Source of the DNA: JBBQHM01 sp038323965
GTDB lineage: Bacteria; Verrucomicrobiota; Verrucomicrobiia; Chthoniobacterales; UBA10450
Length of the DNA: 41,843 nucleotides
Reading direction: 5' to 3'
Assembly (NCBI GenBank): GCA_038323965.1
Contig: JBBQHM010000007.1
Location: 1 to 41,843 of the forward strand
The notes below the pieces were generated by a model. The model was not told the DNA's origin, searched no databases, and saw nothing but the letters and a program-made list of their open reading frames with translations. Positions 30,661 to 38,812 of this stretch are shown here, piece after piece (the first letter of the stretch is position 1; each line of letters starts with the position of its first letter). The position numbers and the translations under genes were made by a program.

Positions 30661-30891
30661 ATGGCTGATCCGGCAAACAAATATCCCGAAAACGTAGGAG
30701 GAAAATTCTACGTCGATGACCAGTGCATCGATTGCGATCTCTGTCGCGAGACGGCGCCCGCAAATTTCAAGCGCAACGACGACGGCGGCCATTCCTTTGT
30801 CTATAAGCAGGCCGAATCTCCGGAGGAGGAAGCGCTCTGTAAGGAAGCGATGGAAGGTTGCCCGGTCGAGGCGATTGGCGAAGACGGTTAG
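30661..30891 (+). CDS. Ferredoxin (single [4Fe-4S]/[3Fe-4S] type)
   Basis: The 76-aa acidic electron carrier has the cluster motif CIDCDLC (Cys22, Cys25, Cys28) and the distant Cys67 in EGCPVEAIGEDG, with an extra Cys59. The spacing is that of single-cluster bacterial ferredoxins (Fer4_13/15-like). It is cytoplasmic, with no signal peptide. Electron partners unknown; the next gene, thiD, 30 bases downstream, does not need it, so the pairing is probably positional. The divergent gap before it contains an inverted repeat. Confidence 0.9.
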   Translation: MADPANKYPENVGGKFYVDDQCIDCDLCRETAPANFKRNDDGGHSFVYKQAESPEEEALCKEAMEGCPVEAIGEDG

Positions 30892-30921
30892 AATTCGCGC
30901 GTCCATCGCGCACCCTCACGG

Positions 30922-31734
30922 ATGAGAGCGCCGCCTGTGGCCTTGACGATTGCGGGCTCGGACAGCAGCGCCGGAGCCGGTATCCAGGCGGATCTAAAAA
31001 CGTTTTCGGCGCACGGCGTTTACGGAGTCAGCGCGGTGGCGTGTGTTGTCGCTGAAATTCCGGGCCGCGTTTCGCGAATCGTGCCGCTGGATGCGGACTT
31101 CATCTTCGAGCAAATCACACTGCTGCTGGATGGATTTAAGGTTGCAGCGTTAAAGACCGGCTTGCTTTGCACGCCGCACAATGTCCACGCAGTCGCAGCC
31201 GCTTACGTCGCGAACGGCAGGAATATTCCGCTCATCGTCGATCCGGTAATGATTGCGACGTCCGGCGCCGAATTGCTGGAGCCGGCCGCGATCGAGGCCT
31301 ACGAACGAGAGCTTTTCCCTCGAGCCGCATTGATCACGCCCAACGCCGACGAAGCTGCGCGACTTATCGGACGGCCGGTCCGGACGCTTGCTGATGCGCG
31401 AGATGCCGGGCAGGAATTAGCCGCGCGCTATTCCACAGCTGTCCTGATCAAGGGCGGACACATCGCCGGAGATCGCGCGACTGATCTGCTTTTCTATGCA
31501 GGCGAGGTTCACGAATTCTCGGCCCCGTTCACCCGCGGAGTAAGCACGCACGGGACTGGCTGCACCTATTCCGCTGCGATCGCTGCGAATCTGGCGAATG
31601 GGCTGGCGCTCAAAGAAAGCGTGGCCGCCGCCAAGGATTACGTCTCGCTCGCCATCGCTCAGCATTTCGCCTGGGAGCGTGATGGCCATAACGTGCATGC
31701 CCTCAATCACGCGCCGACGCGCGACGCGACTTAG
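30922..31734 (+). CDS. thiD: Hydroxymethylpyrimidine/phosphomethylpyrimidine kinase
   Basis: ThiD phosphorylates HMP and HMP-phosphate in thiamine synthesis. The 270-aa ribokinase-fold product has LTIAGSDSSAGAGIQADLKT at the N terminus, IVDPVMIATSGAELL, ALITPNADEAARL, VLIKGGH and the ATP/catalytic loop RGVSTHGTGCTYSAAIAANL, all diagnostic. Length is normal. No thiamine pyrophosphate riboswitch fits the 30-base upstream gap. The 3' end overlaps the convergent rnc gene by 32 bases (31703-31734). Confidence 0.95.
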   Translation: MRAPPVALTIAGSDSSAGAGIQADLKTFSAHGVYGVSAVACVVAEIPGRVSRIVPLDADFIFEQITLLLDGFKVAALKTGLLCTPHNVHAVAAAYVANGRNIPLIVDPVMIATSGAELLEPAAIEAYERELFPRAALITPNADEAARLIGRPVRTLADARDAGQELAARYSTAVLIKGGHIAGDRATDLLFYAGEVHEFSAPFTRGVSTHGTGCTYSAAIAANLANGLALKESVAAAKDYVSLAIAQHFAWERDGHNVHALNHAPTRDAT

Positions 31735-32434
31735 CTTCCGGCGCAGACTTCGCCGTTTCCCAAAGTTTCGCCTCGAGCGCAACGGCGGCGGCGTCCGTCT
31801 CGGCCTGTTTTTTACTTCGACCCGCACCTTGTCCCAGGGCAATTCCTTCCCACGACACTTCGACGATGAAAGTCTTCTCGTGTTCCGGGCCGGCCTCCGA
31901 CATTGCCTCGTAGATCGGACTGCTGCCGGATAATCCCTGCAGCAATTCCTGGAGCTGGCCCTTCGGATTCACATCGACCGGTTCCTCGATGACGCTCTCG
32001 AGTTCCTCCCGCATTTCCTGCAGGATAAACTTCCGCGCGGTCGCGAAATCACTATCCAGGTAGATCGCGCCGATTAACGCTTCGAACGCATCGGCCAGCG
32101 TGGAATTTCGCGTGCGTCCGCCGGTCGCTTCCTCACCGCGGCCCATCAAAAGATGGCGGCCGAGATCGAGTGCGACTGCGCGTCCATACAACGCATCGCG
32201 CGAAACAAGGCGCGACCGTAATTGCGTGAGACAACCTTCGTTCTGCTCACTCAGTCGTCCGTAAAGATATTCCGTAATCACCAGCTGCAGGACGGCGTCG
32301 CCCAGAAACTCGAGACGTTGATTATCGAAATCTCGGGCGCGGGTTTCGTGTCCAATGCTTGGATGAGTCAGCGCTTCACGCAACAAAAGCGCATTTTTGA
32401 ACTCGTAATCGATGCGGGTCTCGAGCGAAGTCAC
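31703..32434 (-). CDS. rnc: Ribonuclease III
   Basis: RNase III cuts double-stranded RNA in rRNA maturation and mRNA turnover. The GTG at 32434 is preferred: it lies one base after the preceding gene's TAA and yields VTSLETRIDYEFKNALLLRE, a typical N terminus; an ATG at 32473 would overlap that gene. The 243-aa product has the signature NQRLEFLGDAVLQLV with catalytic Glu42 and Asp46, the second pair in STLADAFEALIGAIYLDS, and a C-terminal dsRNA-binding domain (residues ~155-225: PKGQLQELLQG...RSKKQAETDAAAVALE). The tail is basic. It converges with thiD, overlapping by 32 bases. Confidence 0.93.
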   Translation of the reverse strand: MTSLETRIDYEFKNALLLREALTHPSIGHETRARDFDNQRLEFLGDAVLQLVITEYLYGRLSEQNEGCLTQLRSRLVSRDALYGRAVALDLGRHLLMGRGEEATGGRTRNSTLADAFEALIGAIYLDSDFATARKFILQEMREELESVIEEPVDVNPKGQLQELLQGLSGSSPIYEAMSEAGPEHEKTFIVEVSWEGIALGQGAGRSKKQAETDAAAVALEAKLWETAKSAPEAKSRRASARD

Positions 32435-32435
32435 G

Positions 32436-33491
32436 TTATCGTTTTTGATAAATGGCGAGCGACGTGACGACATCGACCGCTCGCTGCAACACCGAATCGC
32501 GCAACGAAGATGCCTCCCGATTCCGGGCGCGATGCTGCGCACTTTCTTCCAGCTCGGGATTCGTCCCGGCAATCAGCGCGGCCTCGTTTAAGTGCGGCCG
32601 TTCGGCTTCAAAGACGAAGCTCGCCATTCCCTTTTGCGCGCTTGCCTGAAAAATCTGACGCTTGTCGGAAGCCGACATTTCCACTGCGATATCCGGCTTT
32701 ACGCCGTCAGGAAACAACGAGTGACCGTCCGGCATTAGCACCTGACTCGATGCAATCCGGAGACTGCGATTATCGGATAACACGACGTCCGAATACTCCA
32801 CCGCACGGCCCGCCGTATTGGCGCCGAGCACGAGCGCTTTATTGCTGGAACGGAGCGCACCGGTTAGCGCTTCGGCTCCCCCGGAAGTTTCGCCATCCGC
32901 CAGAACCATAACGGTTCCCTGGAACACCGGGTCGCGTTCGGAAGTGAAGGTCCGATCTGGTCGCGCGGAAGCCTTCCGCATGGTGAAGAGCGCTTTACCC
33001 TTCGGGGCAAAGCGTTTTGCGAATTCGGCAGCCGTCGAAAAATCGGAGCTCGGAACGTCGACGCGCAGGTCGACGATGACCGCGTCGACTTTTTTTGTGA
33101 CGAAGTTCGCCAGAAATTTATCGACGGCTTGCAGATTGGTATTCGTCAGTGAGCCGACGCGAAGATAACCGATGTGATTGTCGAGCAGCTCGCTGAATGC
33201 GGTCGACTCCGCAGTCTGCGCGGCTCCATCCGCCGCAGGCGCAATGAGAACCGCACCGCGCCCGAGGCGTGAGATCAATCCCTGCAACGTCGCGCGGGTG
33301 ATTTCCTGATCGTTCAGCGCGTCAGGTGAAACAAAGTTGCTGCGCAATGCGCTTATCGCCTGCTGCAAATCCGCTGCGGACAGGGAGTCGACCTGCGACT
33401 TAATTTCGGGTGCTGGAGTTGGGCTTTGGGCTGAGGCCGTCAACGACATCGCCGCAAACATCAAAACGAAACTCTGGGTGAACTTCGTCAT
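32436..33491 (-). CDS. S41-like (C-terminal processing) peptidase family protein, possibly inactive
   Basis: The 351-aa product begins with a signal peptide (MTKFTQSFVLMFAAMSLTASAQ). The core resembles the peptidase S41 domain: IGYLRVGSLTN, DAVIVDLRVDVPSSDF, VMVLADGETSGGAEALTGAL with the likely nucleophile Ser, and LMPDGHSLFPDGVKPDIAV. The position where S41 enzymes carry the catalytic Lys (usually TFGKG) reads NTAGRAVEY, so the Lys may be missing. There is no clear PDZ domain between signal and core. It may be a non-catalytic or divergent member. It sits between purD (start overlaps purD stop by four bases) and rnc. Confidence 0.75.
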   Translation of the reverse strand: MTKFTQSFVLMFAAMSLTASAQSPTPAPEIKSQVDSLSAADLQQAISALRSNFVSPDALNDQEITRATLQGLISRLGRGAVLIAPAADGAAQTAESTAFSELLDNHIGYLRVGSLTNTNLQAVDKFLANFVTKKVDAVIVDLRVDVPSSDFSTAAEFAKRFAPKGKALFTMRKASARPDRTFTSERDPVFQGTVMVLADGETSGGAEALTGALRSSNKALVLGANTAGRAVEYSDVVLSDNRSLRIASSQVLMPDGHSLFPDGVKPDIAVEMSASDKRQIFQASAQKGMASFVFEAERPHLNEAALIAGTNPELEESAQHRARNREASSLRDSVLQRAVDVVTSLAIYQKR

Positions 33492-34747
33492 GCGGAAGCG
33501 ATGTCGCTGCGGTATCGGCTCCCCTCGAAGGATATTTTCTCGACCGCCGCATAGGCTTTGCGTCGAGCATCGGCGATGTCGCTTCCCAGGGCAGTAACGG
33601 CCAGGACGCGACCACCCGACGTTACAATTTCATTGCCGATCATTTTCGTGCCTGCATGAAATACATACACGTCGGTCAGCCTGCTTGCATCCGTCAATCC
33701 GGTAACCGGTTTACCCGTTTCGTATTTATCGGGATATCCACCGGACACCATCACGACGGTCACAGCAGGACGTGCATCCCATTTCACTTCGATGTCGGAA
33801 AGCCTGCTTTCCGTTGTCGCAATCAGCATCTCGAGCAGATCACTCTCTAACCGCGGAAGAATGGCCTGAGTCTCGGGATCGCCAAACCGGCAATTAAATT
33901 CCAGGACGCGCAGCCCGTCACTCGTGCTCATCAGCCCGGGAAAAAGTAAACCGCGGAAATAAATGCCGCGGGATTTCAGCCCGCTCAATAGCGGTTCCAT
34001 TATCTCGACCTCAAACTTGTGCTCGAGTTCCGGGTTCCAGAGTTCTGCCGGACTCACTGCTCCCATGCCGCCGGTGTTCGGTCCGGAATCACCATCGAAA
34101 GCACGCTTATGATCGCGCGCTGTAGCCAGGATTTTATAGTCACTTCCGCCCACCAGCGCATGCAGCGAGCACTCCGGGCCCTCCAGGAATTCTTCGATAA
34201 CGATGGTGGACCCAGCGTTCCCAAATCGCTGTTCCTCCATCATTTCCTGTACCGCGGCTCGCGCCGTTTTTCGGTCTGGCGCGATGATCACGCCTTTCCC
34301 TAACGCAAGTCCATCCGCCTTAATGACGGTCGGAAAATCGATCGTATCGCAGTGGCGCAAAGCGTCCGCACTCGAACGAAACGCCTCCGCTCTCGCCGTG
34401 GGAATTTTCTTTTCGCGCATCAATTTCTTCGCGAAAATCTTCGAAGCTTCAAGCTGCGCTGCGGATTTTGTCGGCCCGAAAATGCGAAGCTTGTTCTCGT
34501 TGAACGAGTCCACGATGCCCGCAGCCAGGGTGTCGTCGGGACCGACGACAGTGAAGTCGATGCTGTTCTCCTTCGCGAATTTAGTCAGGCCAGCAATATC
34601 GGCGGCGGCGATCCCGACGTTTTCGCCCAGCTCGGCAGTGCCAGCGTTCCCGGGCGCGGCGAAAAGGCGCTCGGCGTGCGGCGATTGACGCAATTTCCAG
34701 ACAAGCGCGTGTTCGCGACCGCCGCTGCCAACAACAAGAATTTTCAC
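33488..34747 (-). CDS. purD: Phosphoribosylamine-glycine ligase
   Basis: PurD joins phosphoribosylamine and glycine with ATP in purine synthesis. The 419-aa ATP-grasp enzyme opens MKILVVGSGGREHALVWKLR and has FAAPGNAGTAELGENVGIAA, TVIKADGLALGKGVIIAPDR, VIEEFLEGPECSLHALVGGS, NTGGMGAVSPAE and VLEFNCRFGDPETQAILPRL, all characteristic. Length is normal. It heads a minus-strand group with the S41-like gene and rnc, and is divergent from the uncharacterised gene at about 34819. purC lies 12 kb away in the same window. Confidence 0.96.
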   Translation of the reverse strand: MKILVVGSGGREHALVWKLRQSPHAERLFAAPGNAGTAELGENVGIAAADIAGLTKFAKENSIDFTVVGPDDTLAAGIVDSFNENKLRIFGPTKSAAQLEASKIFAKKLMREKKIPTARAEAFRSSADALRHCDTIDFPTVIKADGLALGKGVIIAPDRKTARAAVQEMMEEQRFGNAGSTIVIEEFLEGPECSLHALVGGSDYKILATARDHKRAFDGDSGPNTGGMGAVSPAELWNPELEHKFEVEIMEPLLSGLKSRGIYFRGLLFPGLMSTSDGLRVLEFNCRFGDPETQAILPRLESDLLEMLIATTESRLSDIEVKWDARPAVTVVMVSGGYPDKYETGKPVTGLTDASRLTDVYVFHAGTKMIGNEIVTSGGRVLAVTALGSDIADARRKAYAAVEKISFEGSRYRSDIASA

Positions 34748-34818
34748 TGTTTATCACAGCCGCATAAGCAGCACGGCCGATGTTTGCATGCGACTTATCG
34801 CGCCCGCAAGCTTCTCTT

Positions 34819-35472
34819 GTGAAACTGAAGACGTCGCGTCAAAGGATCTTCATTCTCTCGCCGGCGTTCGCGGGCGGTCGACGGGCGCAAATGATCATGC
34901 GCGAGCAAGCGACCTTCGAGCTCGCGCAGCGCTTGCGCAGCCCGGGCGGAGCTTCGCTGGGAGACGTTTTCGCATTCCTGAGCGGCCTTTATTTTCGCGG
35001 TAAACTTGCCTACGCTCGCCGCTTCGCCTCGCTGCCGCCCGGAAACGGCGGCGCACTCGTCATTACGCCAACGCGCGGCCTGCTCGACGTGGACACGGCC
35101 ATCGGAATTGGCGACCTGCGCGAATTTGCCGAAGTGGATGTGAATGAAAGCGAGCCGCGATATCGAATTTTAATGGAGCGTGCGGCGGGGCGTTTGCGGA
35201 AGGAGCTTTCAAGCGATTGCGACGTCGTCCTCCTCGGAAGCATCGCCACGGGAAAATACGTCACCTGTTTACAGGAAATATTCGGAACGCGTCTTCTTTT
35301 CCCGGCAGATTTTGTCGGCCGCGGCGATATGAGTCGTGGCGGACTGTTATTGCGCTCAGCGGCTGATGGAGTGGAATTAGACTACGTTCCGATCCAAGGC
35401 GCGGTGAGAAAAGGCCGGCGTCCACCCAAACTACAGTCGCGCCGATACCCAAAGGAATGCGCAACAAACTGA
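34819..35472 (+). CDS. Conserved uncharacterised protein preceding a DNA ligase
   Basis: The likely start is the GTG at 34819 (VKLKTSRQRIFILSPAFAGG); an ATG at 34780 is the alternative. The roughly 217-aa soluble protein has a basic N terminus, RRAQMIMREQATFELAQRLR, FAFLSGLYFRGKLAYARRFA, a middle VITPTRGLLDVDTAIGIGDL, and CDVVLLGSIATGKYVTCLQE with LDYVPIQGAVRKGRRPPKL at the end. GSIATGKY resembles a nucleotide-binding turn but not a strict Walker A. No family recognised. It overlaps the ligase start by 16 bases, suggesting coupled translation and a DNA-repair-related or nucleotide-related role by context only. Confidence 0.75.
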   Translation: MKLKTSRQRIFILSPAFAGGRRAQMIMREQATFELAQRLRSPGGASLGDVFAFLSGLYFRGKLAYARRFASLPPGNGGALVITPTRGLLDVDTAIGIGDLREFAEVDVNESEPRYRILMERAAGRLRKELSSDCDVVLLGSIATGKYVTCLQEIFGTRLLFPADFVGRGDMSRGGLLLRSAADGVELDYVPIQGAVRKGRRPPKLQSRRYPKECATN

Positions 35473-36485
35473 CGCCGCCACTTCCTCCCATGGAAGCGCG
35501 CGCGGTGGAGGAAATTCCCGTCGGCGATGAGTGGCAGTATGAGCCAAAGTGGGACGGCTTTCGCTGCGTCGCATTTCGGGACGGCGACGAAATTTATCTG
35601 CAATCGAAAGCAGGTCAGCCGCTCGCACGCTATTTCCCTGATGTGGTGGAGGCGCTGGCGGCGATTCCCGCCAAACACTTCGTGCTCGACGGCGAGATCG
35701 TGATTCCCATCGACGGCCGCTTTTCGTTCGATGAACTACAGCTGCGACTTCATCCGGCGGCCAGTCGCGTCAAGAAACTCGCAGATGCGCATCCTGCGAC
35801 ATTTGTCGCCTTCGATCTTCTGGCAGACGCGCGCGGAAATTCCGTGCTCGATCAACCGTTAAGCGAGCGAAGGGCTGCGCTCGAAAAATTCGCGAAGACG
35901 AACCTGAATTCCAAAGGTCGTGTTCGCTTATCGCCGGCTACGACTTCCCTTGCCGTCGCAAAAAAGTGGTTCGATAAAGTGGGCGGCAACCTCGATGGGG
36001 TGATCGCCAAGCGTCTCGACCTGCCCTACGCCTCGGGCGAGAGGACCGCGATGATGAAGATCAAACAAATCCGCACTGCGGATTGTGTGATCGGCGGATT
36101 TCGCTACGCCTCCGGGGCCAGAGTTGTTGGTTCGCTTCTGCTCGGTCTGTTCGGCAGCGACGGCTTACTTCATCACGTTGGCTTCACCTCGGCCTTCAAA
36201 GCTTTGGAAAAGCGCGAGCTCACGAAGGAATTTGAGTCGTTGCGCAAAGCTCCCGGTTTCACGGGAGACAAGCCGGGAGGGCCGAGCCGATGGAGCACTG
36301 AACGCAGCGGAGAATGGGAGCCGGTGGAGGCAAAGCTGGTCGTCGAGGTGAGCTACGATCACTTCACCGGCGGCCGTTTTCGCCATGGCACCAAAATCAT
36401 CCGCAGGCGTCCGGACAAAGCGCCGAGGCAATGCACGATGGAACAGGTCGAACATCGCGAAGGCAAATCATTCGCTTTGCTCTAG
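35457..36485 (+). CDS. ATP-dependent DNA ligase (LigC/LigD ligase-domain type)
   Basis: The 342-aa product has the adenylation-site motif EPKWDGFRC with Lys31 as the nucleotidyl acceptor, motif III FVAFDLLAD, motif IV NLDGVIAKR and motif V MMKIKQIRTADCVIGGF, then an OB fold (RVVGSLLLGLFGSDGLLHHV) and the C-terminal VEVSYDHFTGGRFRHGT. No polymerase or nuclease domains of full LigD and no DNA-binding domain are present, so it is a minimal ligase like LigC. Likely a backup nick-sealing enzyme next to the NAD ligase used in replication. It ends 14 bases from the convergent M28 gene. Confidence 0.92.
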   Translation: MRNKLTPPLPPMEARAVEEIPVGDEWQYEPKWDGFRCVAFRDGDEIYLQSKAGQPLARYFPDVVEALAAIPAKHFVLDGEIVIPIDGRFSFDELQLRLHPAASRVKKLADAHPATFVAFDLLADARGNSVLDQPLSERRAALEKFAKTNLNSKGRVRLSPATTSLAVAKKWFDKVGGNLDGVIAKRLDLPYASGERTAMMKIKQIRTADCVIGGFRYASGARVVGSLLLGLFGSDGLLHHVGFTSAFKALEKRELTKEFESLRKAPGFTGDKPGGPSRWSTERSGEWEPVEAKLVVEVSYDHFTGGRFRHGTKIIRRRPDKAPRQCTMEQVEHREGKSFALL

Positions 36486-36499
36486 ACGCGGAACACTCG

Positions 36500-38812
36500 T
36501 CAGAAAGTGTATTGGCGGCTGACGAGGGTGAAGTCGCTTCGGAAGTAGGGCGCCGGCATCATGTCCGCGGGCCTCGCCTCAAACGGGAAGGCTGGGACTT
36601 CGGGTAATCCATAACTTTCATCCATTACTTGGACCGAGAGCGGCGCAGAAGGTGGCGTCTCCAGAAGTAAATCAATGCCTCCCGTCGGCGGCGCGAGATA
36701 AAGCAGGCCCCAGCTTCTGCCGGCACGCGCAGCACCACCCGTTGCAGTCAGTATTTTGCCTTCGACCGACGCGCTGAGAATCGCCGCATCGGTCTGGAGA
36801 CTTATTCGCGGCGCGGCGCGCGGCGAAGAGAGATGAATCCGCAAACGCCGAACGCCATTCGCAGTCGCATCTTCAACGACCCGCGCTTCCGGCGCATCTA
36901 AACGGGCGAGCGCCGCGTCATTTTGGAGGAAAAGCTTTCGGCTTAACATGAAAGGTTCCGCGAGGGCGCGGGCGTTGGATTTTCCGTCGAGGAATTGGGC
37001 AGTCCATTTGTCGGGAGCGCCGTCAGCGCTGGCCCAGACCGCGCGCTGCGTCGATGCGTTCAACACGTAGAGCATGTGATTCGTCTGGCGATGATCTTCA
37101 TCGAAGTTCGAATGCATGCCCGCGACCACAAAGAAAGCGATCCCGACCGCTGCCATCGCACCGGGAAACAACCAGCGCTTTTCGAGCAGATGAATGCGTA
37201 GAAGTAAGATCAGCGGTGCGCATAAAAGCACCAATAAAATCGCGACGGCGGGAGCAAGGGCGAACGGCAGCGCGATGAAGATGAGGTTCGCGGCTGGCGC
37301 GATGAGCATTACCGCGGGGATCGCGCAAAGCGAAGCGACGATCAGATTCGTCACCGAATCGTCCTTTCCCTGCCGATAAATAAGAGCGAAGCCGAGGCCG
37401 GCGAGCGCAAAGAGAAGCGGCCACGTGAAGAGATAAGTTACCCCGACGACCCATCCGGTCGTGGCGATCATCAAAACGGCCCACCAGAAAAGAGCGCCCA
37501 GCAAAAGATTTTGCGCGCTGATTCGCGGCCGGAATGAGCCTAGAATCGCCGCGCTTGTCGCCAGGGTGAGCGCGGAAAATCCAAGGACGTAGAGGCCATG
37601 CTGGTAAGTATCACCCTCCGCGATGTGCGCGTATTGCGGGTGAATCCGCAACACGATCCACCACGCTCCCGCGACCACTGCCGGCGAAGCGAGCAGACTG
37701 ACCAGAAAAACCAGAGCGCCGACTCCGATGCCGTTGAACGTCAAATTTCCCCGCCGCATCCCGATCCATACCACCGCCGCAAACAGTAAAACCACCGCCA
37801 ACGCAAGGGGAAGAGCAAGCCAAGCCGGATAACGCGCGATCACGAAACCAATCACGTTGAAGTAAATAGAATCGCCTTCCCGATCAACGCCCAAGACGGA
37901 ATCGCCGAGATGCCGACTCAAGGCGAGCGCGTATGATCCCTGATGCTGCAAGCTCCGCGCATCGACGTTCGCGAGATTATCCAGCTGCGTGTGATAATGC
38001 GTGAGTCCGCCGATATAAGCGAAGTTCATCCCCTGCCATCCGGCCGACTTGAACACGCTCAGGTCGGTGTCGTTAGGCAATCGCTTATAAACTTCGTACG
38101 ACAGAGAATTGCAGACCGGATAGCGAGCAGCTTTGGCCAGCGCCTGGATCAATCTCCCATTGCCGGGGCTGGTCTCGAACATGACCGCCTGGCCGCCTTT
38201 TCCGCGCGCCTCAAAATTTAGCGCAACCCCGACATCCTTCGCCCACGGATGCTCCGCGACGAACGCCCGAGCTCCGAGCAAACCTGTCTCTTCGCCGTCG
38301 GTAAAAAGGAAGATGACATCGTTCGAAAGCCGGCTGCCGCTCGCGGCGAGTGCGCGCGCGGTTTCCAGTAAAGTTGCGACGCCGACGGCGTCGTCGTTCG
38401 CGCCCGGACCGGTCGGCACCGAATCGTAATGCGCCACCAACAAAAGTGCGCGTCCGTTCCCGCTTCCTTTCGAGCGAGCCACTACGTTTTCCACTGCCCC
38501 CGCCAGGAATGAAGGTTCCTGCACCGGATTGATTCCCGTCGTCCTCTGCGTTTGCGGTTCCAGACCGACAGCGCGCAATTGCTCCAGAATGTAATCGCGC
38601 GCGGCAGCATGCTCCGCCGAACCGATCGGGCGCGGCGATTTCGCAATCGCCTCAACGTGCTTGAAAGCCCGCTCCGCAGAAAATTCTGTCGGTGCCGCGG
38701 TCGCGGCGACGGGCGCGGGAGGATCCTGCAGTGTGATCGCAAAATAGGTCAAAAGCGCGAAGCCACCCCAAAGCAACGCCGCGACTAACTGTTTGGCGTC
38801 GAGACGTGTCAC
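36500..38812 (-). CDS. M28-family zinc aminopeptidase with C-terminal membrane domain
   Basis: The 770-aa product has an N-terminal anchor (LVAALLWGGFALLTYFAITL), then an M28 domain (residues ~45-300) with zinc-site segments LLVAHYDSVPTGPGANDDAV, FLFTDGEETGLLGARAFV, NFEARGKGG and LTHYHTQLDNLANVDARS. From about residue 330 there are several transmembrane helices and a final beta-rich extracytoplasmic part. This layout is like FXNA/ER metallopeptidase 1 relatives. It probably cleaves peptides outside the cytoplasmic membrane. Its start overlaps the tonB stop by four bases, placing it at the end of an exbB-exbD-tonB operon, which suggests coupling of peptide processing with energised outer-membrane uptake. 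Confidence 0.88.
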   Translation of the reverse strand: MTRLDAKQLVAALLWGGFALLTYFAITLQDPPAPVAATAAPTEFSAERAFKHVEAIAKSPRPIGSAEHAAARDYILEQLRAVGLEPQTQRTTGINPVQEPSFLAGAVENVVARSKGSGNGRALLLVAHYDSVPTGPGANDDAVGVATLLETARALAASGSRLSNDVIFLFTDGEETGLLGARAFVAEHPWAKDVGVALNFEARGKGGQAVMFETSPGNGRLIQALAKAARYPVCNSLSYEVYKRLPNDTDLSVFKSAGWQGMNFAYIGGLTHYHTQLDNLANVDARSLQHQGSYALALSRHLGDSVLGVDREGDSIYFNVIGFVIARYPAWLALPLALAVVLLFAAVVWIGMRRGNLTFNGIGVGALVFLVSLLASPAVVAGAWWIVLRIHPQYAHIAEGDTYQHGLYVLGFSALTLATSAAILGSFRPRISAQNLLLGALFWWAVLMIATTGWVVGVTYLFTWPLLFALAGLGFALIYRQGKDDSVTNLIVASLCAIPAVMLIAPAANLIFIALPFALAPAVAILLVLLCAPLILLLRIHLLEKRWLFPGAMAAVGIAFFVVAGMHSNFDEDHRQTNHMLYVLNASTQRAVWASADGAPDKWTAQFLDGKSNARALAEPFMLSRKLFLQNDAALARLDAPEARVVEDATANGVRRLRIHLSSPRAAPRISLQTDAAILSASVEGKILTATGGAARAGRSWGLLYLAPPTGGIDLLLETPPSAPLSVQVMDESYGLPEVPAFPFEARPADMMPAPYFRSDFTLVSRQYTF

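Noticed and set aside
30892..30921. Thiamine pyrophosphate riboswitch before thiD
   Set aside because: Only 30 bases separate the ferredoxin stop and the thiD start, too short for the aptamer, and no THI-box-like sequence was seen.
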